A stretch of 64,000 nucleotides of DNA from Janthinobacterium violaceinigrum. GTDB taxonomy: Bacteria > Pseudomonadota > Gammaproteobacteria > Burkholderiales > Burkholderiaceae_D. This document shows positions 1-9,756 of the stretch, piece by piece; positions within the stretch are counted from its first letter, which is position 1, and each line of letters opens with the position of its first letter. The notes below the pieces were generated by a model. The model saw nothing but the letters and a program-made list of their open reading frames with translations, was not told the origin of the DNA and made no database searches. The stretch covers positions 1 to 64,000 of the forward strand of contig NZ_WFLI01000005.1 of the NCBI RefSeq assembly GCF_009208555.1, written 5' to 3'. The position numbers and the translations under genes are program-made.

Positions 1-1
1 T

Positions 2-772
2 GCCGCAGCGCCAGTGGCACCTGCCGCGCCAGTCCAGCCGGCACCGCCACCCCCACCGGCCGCCGCGAAAGCACCGGCGCCGTGGGACGATGCGCCACCC
101 GTGGCCGTGATGGAAGCGCCCGCGCCGGCACAGCAGGCGCGTCCCGCCGCGCCGCCGCCGCAAGCGCAGCAGCAGGATGACGACTTGCCGCCGTGGGTCA
201 CCGAATTTTCCGACGACAGCGCTTCGGCTGCCGTGTCGGCGCCCGCCAATGCGCCGGGCAATGCGCCCGGCGAACAGCCCGCCGTCGTCATGCCGCAGCG
301 TGCCGCCAAGCAAGCCGCGCCCAGCGGACCGTATGTGATCACGCCCGTGCCGGGCCTGGACTGGGACGGCAACTGGCCGGCCGTCGCCGCCGTGCTGCCC
401 TTGCGCGGCGTGGCCCAGCAGCTGGCCGTGCAGGCCGAGCTGATCGAATGCCTGCACGACGGCCACAGCACGACGTTCCGCCTGCGCGTGCCCATCGATA
501 CGTGGCGCAGTCCCGCCAACGTGGAAAAACTGGCGGCCGCGCTGACCGAGCGCTTCGGCCGCAAGGTCAGTGTCGACACGGAACTGGGCGCCGTCTGGTA
601 CACGGCCAGCGCGGAAGCGCAAGCCCACCGCGAGGCGTGCCAGCTGCAAGCGGAAGAGACCATCGCCAGCGACCCCTTCGTGCTCGACATGAAGCGCGCA
701 TTCGACGCTTTTGTCGTGCCGGGAACGATTACCCCTGCACCGGCCGGCTCCGCCGCGCCGACCCTGCATTGA
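2..772 (+). CDS. dnaX: DNA polymerase III subunit gamma/tau, C-terminal part (5' end outside window)
   Basis: Only the C-terminal part is present; the reading frame is open from the first bases and the true start lies upstream. The visible protein begins with a long Ala/Pro-rich linker (about 110 residues), typical of the tau region, followed by a folded tail containing VPGLDWDGNWPA and LRVPIDTWRSPANVEKL, as in betaproteobacterial tau C-termini that contact the alpha polymerase subunit and DnaB. The ATPase clamp-loader domains are not in the window. The identification rests mainly on the tail and on the following ybaB and recR genes, a classic dnaX-ybaB-recR operon. It is cytoplasmic and part of the replisome. 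Confidence 0.85.
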   Translation, partial: AAAPVAPAAPVQPAPPPPPAAAKAPAPWDDAPPVAVMEAPAPAQQARPAAPPPQAQQQDDDLPPWVTEFSDDSASAAVSAPANAPGNAPGEQPAVVMPQRAAKQAAPSGPYVITPVPGLDWDGNWPAVAAVLPLRGVAQQLAVQAELIECLHDGHSTTFRLRVPIDTWRSPANVEKLAAALTERFGRKVSVDTELGAVWYTASAEAQAHREACQLQAEETIASDPFVLDMKRAFDAFVVPGTITPAPAGSAAPTLH

Positions 773-813
773 TGATTAACACACTCACAAACTGAATTGA
801 ACGGAGCATTCTC

Positions 814-1140
814 ATGATGAAAAATCAACTGGCTGGCCTGATGAAGCAGGCGCAAGCAATGCAAGACAACATGAAAAAGGCCCAGGAACAACTGGCGCTG
901 GTGGAAGTGGAAGGCCAGTCCGGCGCCGGCTTGGTAAAAATCGTCATGACGTGCAAGAACGACGTCAAGCGCGTTTCCATCGATCCATCCTTGCTGGCCG
1001 ACGACAAGGACATGCTGGAAGACCTGGTGGCTGCCGCCTTCAACGACGCCGTGCGCAAGGCGGAAGCGACGTCCGCGGAAAAAATGGCAGGTTTGACTGG
1101 CGGTATGAACTTGCCAGCCGGCTTCAAAATGCCATTCTGA
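814..1140 (+). CDS. ybaB: YbaB/EbfC family nucleoid-associated protein
   Basis: A 108-residue DNA-binding protein of the YbaB/EbfC family, usually a homodimer that coats the nucleoid. The N-terminal helix is rich in Met, Gln and Lys ([20 protein letters not shown]), followed by the conserved [23 protein letters not shown] strand region in part, and a C-terminal helix ending in a Gly/Met-rich tail. A GGAG ribosome site at 803-806 supports the start at 814; the second ATG at 817 is also possible. It lies 41 bases after dnaX and 47 before recR, the standard operon order. No oddity is seen. Confidence 0.95.
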   Translation: MMKNQLAGLMKQAQAMQDNMKKAQEQLALVEVEGQSGAGLVKIVMTCKNDVKRVSIDPSLLADDKDMLEDLVAAAFNDAVRKAEATSAEKMAGLTGGMNLPAGFKMPF

Positions 1141-1187
1141 TGCAACACCGCATGCGCTCGATCCATGGCACGGGGCAGGGTTGATCC

Positions 1188-1778
1188 ATGTCCAAGTCGC
1201 TTGAATTCCTGACCGAGGCGCTGCGGCGCCTGCCCGGCGTCGGCCCCAAGTCGGCGCAGCGGATGGCATTTCATTTGTTGCAGCACGATAGGGAAGGCGC
1301 GGCCATGCTGTCGCGCGCCCTGTTCCAGGCCGTCGATGCCGTGCATCACTGCGGCCTGTGCAATACCTTTACCGAACATGAAGTGTGCGAGACCTGTCTC
1401 GACGAGGAGCGCGACAAGCGCTTGCTGTGCGTGGTGGAAACGCCCGCCGACCAGCTGATGATCGAGCAGACCTTGACCTACAAGGGCCTGTATTTCGTGC
1501 TCATGGGACGGCTGTCGCCGCTCGACGGCATCGGCCCGAAAGATATTCACCTCGAAAAATTGCTGAACCGCGCCAACGATGGCGTGGTCGGTGAAGTGGT
1601 GCTGGCCACCAACTTCACGAATGAAGGCGAAGCGACGGCCCACTACATCAGCGAAATGCTGAAGGCGCGGGGCTTGCGCGTGAGCCGCCTGGCCCGCGGC
1701 GTGCCCGTGGGCGGCGAACTGGAATACGTCGACGCGGGCACCATCGCCCGCGCGATGCTCGACCGCAGGGCAACCTGA
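1188..1778 (+). CDS. recR: Recombination mediator protein RecR
   Basis: A 196-residue protein of the usual RecR length. It acts with RecO/RecF to load RecA on SSB-coated DNA at gaps. Visible in order are the N-terminal helix-hairpin-helix ([19 protein letters not shown]), the four-cysteine zinc finger (CGLC...CETC, about residues 57-72) and the Toprim domain beginning at [11 protein letters not shown] with the [18 protein letters not shown] segment. All key residues are present. It is the third gene of the dnaX-ybaB-recR operon, and only 7 bases separate it from the next gene, so read-through into the CoA transferase is likely. Confidence 0.97.
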   Translation: MSKSLEFLTEALRRLPGVGPKSAQRMAFHLLQHDREGAAMLSRALFQAVDAVHHCGLCNTFTEHEVCETCLDEERDKRLLCVVETPADQLMIEQTLTYKGLYFVLMGRLSPLDGIGPKDIHLEKLLNRANDGVVGEVVLATNFTNEGEATAHYISEMLKARGLRVSRLARGVPVGGELEYVDAGTIARAMLDRRAT

Positions 1779-1785
1779 CTACAAC

Positions 1786-3006
1786 ATGACAGACGCTTCC
1801 GCATCTTCCGGCCCCCTCCAGGGCATCAAAGTCCTGGAACTGGGCACCCTGATCGCGGGGCCGTTCTGCGCCCGCATGCTGGCCGAATTCGGCGCCGACG
1901 TGATTAAGATCGAGTCGCCCGATGGCGGCGACCCCATCCGTACCTGGCGCGTGTTGAAGGATGGCACCTCGCTGTGGTGGTCGGTGCAGGCGCGCAACAA
2001 AAAAAGTTTAACGCTGAACCTGAAGTCGCCGGAAGGGCGCGCGATTGCCCGCCAGCTGGCCCTGGAAGCGGATATCATCATCGAGAACTACCGCCCCGGC
2101 GTGCTGGAAAAGTGGGACCTCGGCTACGAGCAGCTCAAGCAGATCAAGCCTTCCCTCATCATGGTGCGCCTGTCCGGCTTTGGCCAGACGGGGCCGATGA
2201 AGGACTTGCCCGGCTTCGGCGCCATCGGCGAATCGATGGGCGGCTTGCGCTATGTGTCCGGCTTTGCCGACCGCCCGCCCGTGCGCGTGGGCGTGTCCAT
2301 CGGCGACTCCGTGGCGGCCCTGCACGGCGTGATCGGCGCCATGATGGCTTTGCGCCACCGCGACGTGACGGGCGGCGCGGCGGCCGGCGAAGGGCAGATG
2401 GTCGACGTGGCCCTGTACGAATCCGTGTTCAACCTGATGGAATCGCTGGTGCCCGAGTACGACCAGGCGGGCGTGGTGCGCGAGCGCACGGGCGGCTCGC
2501 TGCCCGGCATCGTGCCCTCGAATACCTACACGACGGGCGATGGCGAAAACATCGTGATTGCCGGTAATGGCGACGCCATCTTCAAGCGATTGATGCTGGC
2601 CATGGGCCGTATCGACATGGCGGGCGACCCGCAGCTGGCACGCAACGACGGCCGGGTGGCGCGCACGCAGGAAATCGACGACGCCATCGGCGCCTGGTGC
2701 GCCACGCACACGATAGACAGCGCGCTGGCCGTGCTGAAGGCAGCCGACGTACCCGCCGGCAAAATCTACTCCGTGCGCGACATGCTGAGCGATCCGCAAT
2801 TTCTCGCCCGCGACATGTTCGAACAACACCATTTCGCGGACGGCACGCCCGTCAAGCTGCCCGCCATCAGCCCGAAACTGTCCGCCACGCCGGGCAAGAC
2901 CCAGTGGCTGGGACCCACCCTGGGCCAGCACAACGACGAGGTGCTGGCATCGCTGGGCTATGATGCGGCCGCCATCGCGCGGCTCAAGGCCGATGGGGTG
3001 GTGTAA
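1786..3006 (+). CDS. CaiB/BaiF family CoA transferase
   Basis: A 406-residue class III CoA transferase that moves CoA between organic acids; the substrate cannot be read from the sequence. The N-terminal GIKVLELGTLIAGPFCARML and FGADVIKIESPDGGDPIRTW segments are diagnostic. The catalytic aspartate of the family corresponds to D174 in SIGDSVAALHG. The motif GQMVDVALYESVF follows, and the C-terminal domain contains DVPAGKIYSVRDMLSDPQF. The length matches the family. It starts 7 bases after recR, so it may be co-transcribed with the recombination operon although functionally unrelated. Confidence 0.93.
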   Translation: MTDASASSGPLQGIKVLELGTLIAGPFCARMLAEFGADVIKIESPDGGDPIRTWRVLKDGTSLWWSVQARNKKSLTLNLKSPEGRAIARQLALEADIIIENYRPGVLEKWDLGYEQLKQIKPSLIMVRLSGFGQTGPMKDLPGFGAIGESMGGLRYVSGFADRPPVRVGVSIGDSVAALHGVIGAMMALRHRDVTGGAAAGEGQMVDVALYESVFNLMESLVPEYDQAGVVRERTGGSLPGIVPSNTYTTGDGENIVIAGNGDAIFKRLMLAMGRIDMAGDPQLARNDGRVARTQEIDDAIGAWCATHTIDSALAVLKAADVPAGKIYSVRDMLSDPQFLARDMFEQHHFADGTPVKLPAISPKLSATPGKTQWLGPTLGQHNDEVLASLGYDAAAIARLKADGVV

Positions 3007-3032
3007 TTCGCTATTAACCCACAGAACTAAAG

Positions 3033-3063
3033 CTGGGGTCAGACCCGGCGGGTCTGACCCCAG
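3033..3063. repeat. REP-like perfect palindrome (GGGGTCAGACCC type)
   Basis: Two perfect 14-base arms (CTGGGGTCAGACCC and its complement) surround a 3-base loop. It sits in the 88-base gap between the CoA transferase and the lipoprotein gene. Downstream there is no T-run, so it is not a classic terminator. I recall this GGGTCTGACCCC palindrome as a frequent intergenic element of Oxalobacteraceae. A degenerate relative is at 17557-17586. Confidence 0.7.
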
Positions 3064-3094
3064 AATTTGCTTCCCGACTTATTTGATACCGATC

Positions 3095-4228
3095 ATGCCT
3101 CCATTGTTCCGCACCGCGCTTGCCCTGGCCTCGGCCGCTGTTCTTCTTTCCGCCTGCGCCAGCTTCCCTCACGATGCACCGATCGCGGGCCTGCGCCTGA
3201 TCGGCGAACAGCGCATCGCCTTGAAACAGCCGTTCGAGGGCACCACGGTGGGCGGCTTGTCCGGCATCGACTACGATGCGGCCAGCAACAGCTGGGTGAT
3301 GGAAAGCGATGACCGCTCGGAAATCAATCCGGCCCGCTTCTACCGCGCCACTCTGGCCTACGACAGCACGGCCTTTTCCGCCGTGACCTTGAACAGCGTG
3401 CATTTCTTCACGCAGCCCGACGGCAGCCGCTATCCGAACCTCGCGCACGCCAAACTGGACCGTGGCGACCAGGTGCCCGACATCGAAACCATCCGCGTCG
3501 ATCCGCAGGACGGCAGCCTGTGGTACGGCAGCGAAGGCAACCGCAAGGTGGGCTTGCATCCGTTCGTGCGCCACGCGGACCGCGATGGGCGTTACCTGTC
3601 CACCTTGCCCACGCCCTCCATGTTCAATGTGTCGAAGAACGAGGTCGGCTCGCGCAACAACATGAGCTTTGAGGGACTGTCGTTTGCCAGCGACGGCAAG
3701 AGCCTGTGGCTGGGCATGGAAGCGGCCCTGTACCAGGATGGCCCGCTGGCTACGCCGGACCATGGCTCGGTGGTGCGCATCACGCGCCTGGACCGCGCGG
3801 GCAAGGTGCTGGGCCAGTACGCGTATGCTATCGAGCCCGTGGCGTCGCGGCCCGCGCCGGGGCGCGAAGCGGACAATGGCGTGTCGGAAATTCTCGCCGT
3901 CAACGACCATCAAGTGCTGGTGGTGGAGCGGGCGGGCGTGGAAAACGCGGATGGCATCTACACCAACCATGTGCGCGTGTACGCGATGGACACGGAGGGC
4001 GCCACCGACATCCAGGCCATGCCGGCGCTGGCAGGCGCGGCCTATGTGCCGGCGCGCAAGCGCCTGCTGCTGGACCTGGAAAAGATCGGTTTGCCGCGGG
4101 TCGACAATATCGAAGGCATCAGCTGGGGCCCGCGCCTGGAAAACGGCCGCCGCAGCCTGGTGATGATTTCCGACGACAATTTCAACGCGCAGCAAGTCAC
4201 GCAAATCCTTGCCTTCGAAGTGCTCTAG
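3095..4228 (+). CDS. Esterase-like activity of phytase family protein (putative lipoprotein)
   Basis: A 377-residue exported protein. The start at 3095 was chosen because it gives a clean lipoprotein signal peptide ([15 protein letters not shown]) with a lipobox Cys; an upstream in-frame ATG at 2960 lies inside the previous gene and would bury the signal. The mature part has the beta-propeller signatures of the esterase-like phytase domain: [45 protein letters not shown] and [13 protein letters not shown]. Family members are predicted calcium-dependent phosphoesterases; substrate and activity here are unknown. Its 3' end overlaps the convergent signalling gene by 32 bases. Confidence 0.85.
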   Translation: MPPLFRTALALASAAVLLSACASFPHDAPIAGLRLIGEQRIALKQPFEGTTVGGLSGIDYDAASNSWVMESDDRSEINPARFYRATLAYDSTAFSAVTLNSVHFFTQPDGSRYPNLAHAKLDRGDQVPDIETIRVDPQDGSLWYGSEGNRKVGLHPFVRHADRDGRYLSTLPTPSMFNVSKNEVGSRNNMSFEGLSFASDGKSLWLGMEAALYQDGPLATPDHGSVVRITRLDRAGKVLGQYAYAIEPVASRPAPGREADNGVSEILAVNDHQVLVVERAGVENADGIYTNHVRVYAMDTEGATDIQAMPALAGAAYVPARKRLLLDLEKIGLPRVDNIEGISWGPRLENGRRSLVMISDDNFNAQQVTQILAFEVL

Positions 4229-6356
4229 TTTCCAGGCTGGCCAGCTGGCCAGCCTGCCTGGCCAGCATGGCCGTGATCGTGTCGTGCGGCGACGGGTGGC
4301 CCAGGAAATAGCCTTGCGCCATGTCGCAGCCGTATTCTTCCAGCATCAGCAGCTGCTCGTCCGTCTCCACGCCTTCGGCCACCACCACCATCTTCAAGCC
4401 ATGGGCCATGGCGATGATGGCGCGCGTGATGGCCGCGTTTTCCGTATCCTGCGGCAAGCCGGCAATAAAGCTCTTGTCGATTTTTAATGCCCGCACGTCG
4501 AAGCGTTTCAGGTAATTCATTGAAGAATAGCCCGTGCCGAAGTCGTCGATGGACAGATACACGCCGATGCCGCGCAACTGCTCCAGGGTCACCATGGTGG
4601 CGCGCGCATCGTCCATCAGGGTGCCTTCCGTCAATTCCAGTTCCAGCAGGCGCGCGTCCAGGCCCGTGTCGGCCAGGGCCGACAGCACGATCTGCATCAG
4701 GTTTTCATCCTTGAATTGCTTGGCTGACAGGTTTACGGCCATGCGGATGGCCCGCCCGCCATCGTTTTGCCACGCCTTGGCCTGGTTGCAAGCGGTGCGC
4801 AGCACCCATTCGCCGATGGGCACGATGAGTCCCGTCTCTTCGGCCAGCGGGATGAATTCCGTGGGCGAAATGATGCCCCGCTCCGGGTGGCGCCAGCGCA
4901 CGAGCGCTTCCACGCCCACGATCTGCGTACTCGGCACGTCGATCTGCGGCTGGTACAGCAAGTACAGCTCGTTGTTCTGCAAGGCCTTGCGCAGACCCAC
5001 TTCCATCTTGACGTGGCTCATGATTTCCATCGTCAGCGAAGAGCTGTACAGCTTGGCGTTGTTCTTGCCGCAGTTCTTCGCGTGGTACATGGCCGTGTCC
5101 GCATATTTCAACAGCGAATTGCAATCCTCGCCATCTTCCGGATACAGCGAGATGCCGATGCTGGCCGTGACGAAAATCTCGTGTCCCTCGATCATGAAGG
5201 GCCGGCGCATCGCTTCCTTGACGCGGTGCGCCACGTTGAGCGCATCTTCCACGCGCTCCAGGTCGGGGATCAGGATCGTGAATTCGTCGCCGCCCAGGCG
5301 CGCCAGGTTGCTGCCGCCGGAGGTGGGCTCGAACTCGTGTTCGGCGCGCAGCACCAGGTCGCTGGGGCGGATGGTTTCGCGCAGGCGCTCGGACACCACC
5401 TTGAGCAGATGGTCGCCCACGTCGTGGCCCAGGGTGTCGTTGATGCGCTTGAAGGCATCAAGGTCCATGAACAGCACGGCGAACTTCTTGTCGTGCTCTT
5501 TCGAGCGCAGCAGTTCGCGCTCCAGGGTTTCCAGGAACGCCTGCCGGTTGGGGATGCCCGTCAGGCTGTCGCAATAGGCGAGGCGGCGGATCTGTTCTTC
5601 CGTGCGCTTGCGCTCGCTGATGTCGCGCACCAGGCCCAGCACTTCGTCGGCGCCCGTGGCCACCAGGCGCGCCTCGAAATGGCGCGTGCTGTCCGCGTGC
5701 GTGAGCGTGTAGTCGACGGAGCCGATATGCTGCGTGGCCAGCACGGCGTGCGCCTTGTCCAGCAGGCGCGCGGCGATCTCGGGCGGCAGCACGTCGCGGA
5801 TATGGCTGCCCACGCAGTCGCTGATGGAAAAGCCCGCGCTGGCGTCGTGGCCCTGTTCGTAGTCGAGATAGAAGCCTTCGCGGTTCAGGCGGAAGAAGGT
5901 GTCGGGGATGGCGGCCAGCACGGCGCGGTTGTGCGCGTCGGCGATGCGCAGGCGGGCGATGGCGTCGCTGGCGCGCAGCACGTACAGCACGCGGTGTCCG
6001 AGGATGGGCCAGTTGATGGGCTTGGAAATGAAATCCGTGGCGCCCACCTCGTAGGCGCGCGTGACGGCTTCCAGTTCGTCGCCGCCCGTGACCATGATGA
6101 TGGGCACGGTGCCGCCCACTTCCTGCAGGCGGATCTCGCGGCACACGGCAAAGCCGTCCAGGGCCGGCATGTCGACATCGAGCATGACCAGGTCCGGCCC
6201 GCTGTGCTTGTAGCTGGCCAGCGCCTGCACGCCGTCCTCGGCCTCGATCACGTCCAGGCCCACCTGCGTGAGCATCTGCCGCATCAGCAATCGCATCACG
6301 GGATCGTCGTCGGCCACCAGCACCAGGCCGCGTGGGGGAGGGAGGGGCGCTGTCAT
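4197..6356 (-). CDS. Response regulator with PAS, GGDEF and EAL domains
   Basis: A 719-residue c-di-GMP enzyme controlled by phosphorylation. Order: N-terminal receiver domain ([16 protein letters not shown], phospho-acceptor Asp in [11 protein letters not shown]), a PAS-like domain (about 140-255), GGDEF with intact active site [12 protein letters not shown] (about 354) and EAL with intact signature [14 protein letters not shown] (about 482). Both cyclase and phosphodiesterase sites therefore look functional. It starts one base after the stop of the hybrid histidine kinase (TGACATG arrangement), so the two are translationally coupled and the kinase is the probable phosphodonor. Its 3' end overlaps the convergent lipoprotein gene. 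Confidence 0.93.
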   Translation of the reverse strand: MTAPLPPPRGLVLVADDDPVMRLLMRQMLTQVGLDVIEAEDGVQALASYKHSGPDLVMLDVDMPALDGFAVCREIRLQEVGGTVPIIMVTGGDELEAVTRAYEVGATDFISKPINWPILGHRVLYVLRASDAIARLRIADAHNRAVLAAIPDTFFRLNREGFYLDYEQGHDASAGFSISDCVGSHIRDVLPPEIAARLLDKAHAVLATQHIGSVDYTLTHADSTRHFEARLVATGADEVLGLVRDISERKRTEEQIRRLAYCDSLTGIPNRQAFLETLERELLRSKEHDKKFAVLFMDLDAFKRINDTLGHDVGDHLLKVVSERLRETIRPSDLVLRAEHEFEPTSGGSNLARLGGDEFTILIPDLERVEDALNVAHRVKEAMRRPFMIEGHEIFVTASIGISLYPEDGEDCNSLLKYADTAMYHAKNCGKNNAKLYSSSLTMEIMSHVKMEVGLRKALQNNELYLLYQPQIDVPSTQIVGVEALVRWRHPERGIISPTEFIPLAEETGLIVPIGEWVLRTACNQAKAWQNDGGRAIRMAVNLSAKQFKDENLMQIVLSALADTGLDARLLELELTEGTLMDDARATMVTLEQLRGIGVYLSIDDFGTGYSSMNYLKRFDVRALKIDKSFIAGLPQDTENAAITRAIIAMAHGLKMVVVAEGVETDEQLLMLEEYGCDMAQGYFLGHPSPHDTITAMLARQAGQLASLETRALRRQGFA

Positions 6357-6357
6357 G

Positions 6358-9246
6358 TCAGTGTTCCTTCACGAGGATGGCGCTCAGCGATTCGCGTACG
6401 GACAGGAAGGCTTGCTGCATCTCCTGCAGCAGGGTAGCCGCGCCCTCGGTGCTGCCGGCGCGGCCCAGTTTTTCCATTTCCTTGCACAGCTGCGCCAGGC
6501 CGTCGGCACCTACGTTGGCGCTGCCCGATTTGAGGCTGTGCGCCACCTTGCGCAGCGCTTCCGCATCCGCGCCGGCAATCGCTTCGCGCATGGCGGTCAG
6601 CTGGCGCGGCGTTTCGCCGGTAAAGGCGAGGATGACCCGTTCGAGCAGCGCATCGCCATCGGCGCGGGACAGGGCGCGGATGTTTTCCAGCGCCTGCCGG
6701 TTCAGCGGCTGGCCCGATGGCGGCGGGGACGGCGGTGGGACAGCCTGGGAGGCAGGCGCGGGCGGTGGCGCCTCGGGCGGCGCTTCCTGCGGCGTGGGCG
6801 GCTCCGGCGCCTCGCTGTGGTGCACGGTGGCCGCGCGCGGCAGGGTGATCCAGCGGGCAATCGTGTGGCCCAGGTCCTGCTGCGTGAACGGTTTGCTCAG
6901 GTAATCGTCCATGCCGGCCGCCAGGCACGCTTCGCGGTCGCCCTGCAGCGCATTGGCCGTGATGGCGACGATGGGCAGCACGCGCGCGTGGCCGCACTGC
7001 TGTTCGTGGCGGCGGATTTCCGCCGTGGCGGCAAAGCCGTCCATCACGGGCATCTGGCAATCCATCAGGATCAGGTCGAAGTCCTCGGCCTGCGCCGCCT
7101 GCAGGGCTTCTTCGCCGTTGCGCGCGCAGACCACGTCCAGGCCCAGGCTATCGAGCATGGCCAGCGCCACTTCCACGTTGACTGGATTGTCCTCGGCCAG
7201 CAGCACGCGGCGGCGCTGGCGCCGGCCCGCCTGGCGCGCCGCGTGCGGCGGATGGATGCGCAGGCTGTCGCTGGCGCGGGGCGGCGTGACGATGCAGTCG
7301 AACAGGTCGCATTCGCGGGCCGGCTTGATCAGCTGGAAGGCCACGCCCGCCTCGCGCCGCTGCACGGGATCGGCCGCCGCCTGTTCCGTGCTCAGCAGCA
7401 AAAGCTTGAGGTCGGCCAGCAGCGGGTCGCTCTTGATGGTGGCGGCCAGGGCCAGGCCGCTGGTGCGCGGCAATTCCATGTCCAGCAGGGCCACGGCATA
7501 TGGCGTGCCCGCCTGCGCGGCCGCGCGCAGCTTGCCCAGGCAGTCGCTGGCCGTGCCTGCGCTGTCGCTGACGATGTGCCAGCTGGCCAGCTGCCGCTCC
7601 AGCACGGCGCGCGTGGCGGGTGTGTGGTCGACGATCAAGGCGCGTAACCCCCGCGTGGTTTTCAGGTTGAAGGACGGGTCATCGCTGTCGACGCGCCGCT
7701 TATCGAAATTTACTTCGAACCAGAAGATCGATCCTTGCGTTAAAGCATTATCAACGCCGATCGTGCCGCCCATCAGCTCGACCAGCTGTTTCGAGATCGT
7801 CAGTCCCAGGCCCGTGCCGCCGTGCTTGCGCGTGGTCGAGCCGTCCGCCTGCGAGAACGATTCGAAGATGCGCGTCTGCGCCTCGTTCGACACGCCGATG
7901 CCCGTGTCGTGCACTTCGAAGCGCAATCCCACGCTGGGCGCGTCTTCGCTGCACACGGTCACTTTCACGGTGACCTTGCCCGTTTCTGTGAACTTGATGG
8001 CATTGCCCAGCAAATTGACGATGATCTGGCGCAAACGGTTCGGGTCGCCGCAGATGGCGATGGGAATGTCGTAGGCGATATCGAATTCCAGGCTGATATT
8101 TTTTGCTTCCGCCTGCGGCGCGAACACATGTTCTATGTCGTCGAGCAATTCGCGGAAATTGAAGCGGATGTATTCCACGCTCAGCTTGCCCGCCTCGATC
8201 TTGGAAAAGTCGAGGATGTCGTTGATGATCACCAGCAAATTCTGCCCCGAGCGCTGCACCATGCTCGTGTAATGGCGCTGCTGCGCCGTCAGCGGACTGG
8301 CCAGCAGCAGTTCCGTCATGCCCAGCACGCCATTCATGGGCGTGCGGATTTCATGGCTCATGGTGGCGAGGAAGGCGCTTTTCGCCTGGCTGGCCGCCTC
8401 GGCCGCATCCTTGGCCTTTTCCAGCTGCGCCGTGCGCACGCCCACCTGGCGTTCCAGCTGGTCGCGGTAATTAGCCAGGGTGCTGTCGCGGCTGTCGATC
8501 TGCGCCAGCATGTCGTTGAAACTGTCGATCAGCACGCCCAGCTCGTCGCTGCGCTGGTGCGCGATGCGGTGGCTGTAGGTCTGGCTGCTGGACACCTTCT
8601 GCGCCGTGTCGATCAGCTTGGTGATCGGTTCGGCAATCACGCTCTTGAAGCGCCGCGCGAGGAACACGGCCACGAGGAAGGACAGCACGGTGGCGCCGCC
8701 GATGGCGCTCACGTGGCGGCCGATGTCGCGCCACATGTGGTTCAGGTCCGCCTCGATCAGCACGGCGCCGATGATCTCCTGCCCCGTCGCGGCCTGGCGG
8801 TAGACGGGGCGGTACAGGCGCATGGCGGGCGCCAGCGTCGTGCCCGAGCCTTGCGTGACGGGCTGCACGGCCATGTCGGCCAGCAGGGCCGGGTCCATGT
8901 CCTCCGGCGTTGCCAGCCCCTGCGCATGCTGCGGCGCGCGGTACAGGGCGAACAGGCGCCCGCCCTTGTCGAACAGGGCCGCCTGGGCAATCTCGTTGCG
9001 CGCGGACAAGGCCGCCAGCACCTGTTCCGCCTGCCCCTGCGCCGGCTTGCCCGCCAGCAAAGGCACCGCGCTGGCCGCGCCGATCACGCCCGCCAACGAC
9101 AGCAGTTGCTTGCCTTCATCGTTCTTGTGGCTGAGCACGGACGTCAGCGCAAACGCCACGAACACCAGCAGCAGCGCGCAGCCCGACGACAGCACCGAAA
9201 TCATGGTCAGCTTCTGGCTGATGCTGGAGCGTTGGAAATTGAACAT
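6358..9246 (-). CDS. Hybrid sensor histidine kinase (HAMP-HisKA-HATPase-REC-REC-Hpt)
   Basis: A 962-residue BarA-like membrane kinase. Order: transmembrane helix near residues 14-36, periplasmic sensor region, second membrane helix (about 180-200), HAMP, coiled coil, HisKA with phospho-His in [14 protein letters not shown] (about 297), HATPase (N box [33 protein letters not shown]), a first receiver with LLDMELP (about 586), a second receiver ([24 protein letters not shown], about 728), a Pro-rich linker, and an Hpt domain with [13 protein letters not shown] (His about 901). The first receiver has VDH where most have two acidic residues, so it may be weakly active. It is coupled to the REC-GGDEF-EAL gene downstream. 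Confidence 0.93.
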   Translation of the reverse strand: MFNFQRSSISQKLTMISVLSSGCALLLVFVAFALTSVLSHKNDEGKQLLSLAGVIGAASAVPLLAGKPAQGQAEQVLAALSARNEIAQAALFDKGGRLFALYRAPQHAQGLATPEDMDPALLADMAVQPVTQGSGTTLAPAMRLYRPVYRQAATGQEIIGAVLIEADLNHMWRDIGRHVSAIGGATVLSFLVAVFLARRFKSVIAEPITKLIDTAQKVSSSQTYSHRIAHQRSDELGVLIDSFNDMLAQIDSRDSTLANYRDQLERQVGVRTAQLEKAKDAAEAASQAKSAFLATMSHEIRTPMNGVLGMTELLLASPLTAQQRHYTSMVQRSGQNLLVIINDILDFSKIEAGKLSVEYIRFNFRELLDDIEHVFAPQAEAKNISLEFDIAYDIPIAICGDPNRLRQIIVNLLGNAIKFTETGKVTVKVTVCSEDAPSVGLRFEVHDTGIGVSNEAQTRIFESFSQADGSTTRKHGGTGLGLTISKQLVELMGGTIGVDNALTQGSIFWFEVNFDKRRVDSDDPSFNLKTTRGLRALIVDHTPATRAVLERQLASWHIVSDSAGTASDCLGKLRAAAQAGTPYAVALLDMELPRTSGLALAATIKSDPLLADLKLLLLSTEQAAADPVQRREAGVAFQLIKPARECDLFDCIVTPPRASDSLRIHPPHAARQAGRRQRRRVLLAEDNPVNVEVALAMLDSLGLDVVCARNGEEALQAAQAEDFDLILMDCQMPVMDGFAATAEIRRHEQQCGHARVLPIVAITANALQGDREACLAAGMDDYLSKPFTQQDLGHTIARWITLPRAATVHHSEAPEPPTPQEAPPEAPPPAPASQAVPPPSPPPSGQPLNRQALENIRALSRADGDALLERVILAFTGETPRQLTAMREAIAGADAEALRKVAHSLKSGSANVGADGLAQLCKEMEKLGRAGSTEGAATLLQEMQQAFLSVRESLSAILVKEH

Positions 9247-9386
9247 GGTTGCGGCGCTTCCCCGGTCGGCCCGTTGGCTGTTTTTTAATTCCTATTGGAA
9301 AAATATAGACGCGAAGACACACCATGATGTTGATGTGGGTCTAATGGAAGAAAGGGGAGGGGAACTTATAAGAGAGGAAATGAAAA

Positions 9387-9408
9387 GGGCGGTCTCACAA
9401 GACCGCCC
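9387..9408 (-). terminator. Hairpin terminator for ybdD/cstA transcript
   Basis: A perfect 9-bp stem (GGGCGGTCT / AGACCGCCC) with a 4-base loop. On the minus strand it is followed directly by TTTT, so it would end the leftward cstA-ybdD transcript before the hybrid kinase promoter region. Confidence 0.7.
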
Positions 9409-9433
9409 TCAAATTATTGCTGAGCAACAACAG

Positions 9434-9543
9434 CTGACTCAGCCGTAGCGAGCGGAAGGGACAGGTGGCCGAGAAGCGCAACCGTACTGTAGTACGGTGA
9501 GCATCGCAAGCCGCCTATACCGACGCGCAGTAGGCTGGGTCAG
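9434..9543. other. 110-base structured element 3' of ybdD
   Basis: The ends are complementary over 11 bases (CTGACTCAGCC at 9434-9444 and GGCTGGGTCAG at 9533-9543, one G-T pair), and the centre is an ACCGTAC/GTACGGT hairpin at 9481-9498. It lies between the ybdD stop and the terminator, so it would form the 3' UTR of the cstA-ybdD mRNA. It may be an intergenic repeat or a structured 3' UTR/sRNA; no open frame is convincing. Together with 9387-9408 it accounts for most of the 306-base gap between the hybrid kinase and ybdD. Confidence 0.45.
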
Positions 9544-9552
9544 GTGTGTCCG

Positions 9553-9756
9553 CTAACAGCAGCCGCCGCGCTTGCCGGCCCCGCCATAACGGGCTTCCTG
9601 CCGTTCGCGGAAGAACTCTTCATACGTCATCATCGGCTCGCCGGGATGGGTCACTTCCCGGTGCGCCACATAGGTGTCGTACTCGGGCAAGCCGCACATG
9701 AGCCGCATGCTTTGCCCCAGATACCGTCCAGCCTTGATGATTTCGTCGATCATCAT
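9553..9756 (-). CDS. ybdD: YbdD/YjiX family protein
   Basis: A 67-residue cytosolic protein of the YbdD/YjiX family, which almost always follows a CstA/BtsT transporter gene. Recognised by YLGQSMRLMCGLPEYDTYVAH, HPGEPMMTYEEFFRERQEARY and the C-terminal CC. Its start overlaps the cstA stop by four bases (ATGA), so translation is coupled. Its biochemical role is not established; a supporting role in peptide or pyruvate uptake is inferred from the constant linkage. Confidence 0.93.
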   Translation of the reverse strand: MMIDEIIKAGRYLGQSMRLMCGLPEYDTYVAHREVTHPGEPMMTYEEFFRERQEARYGGAGKRGGCC

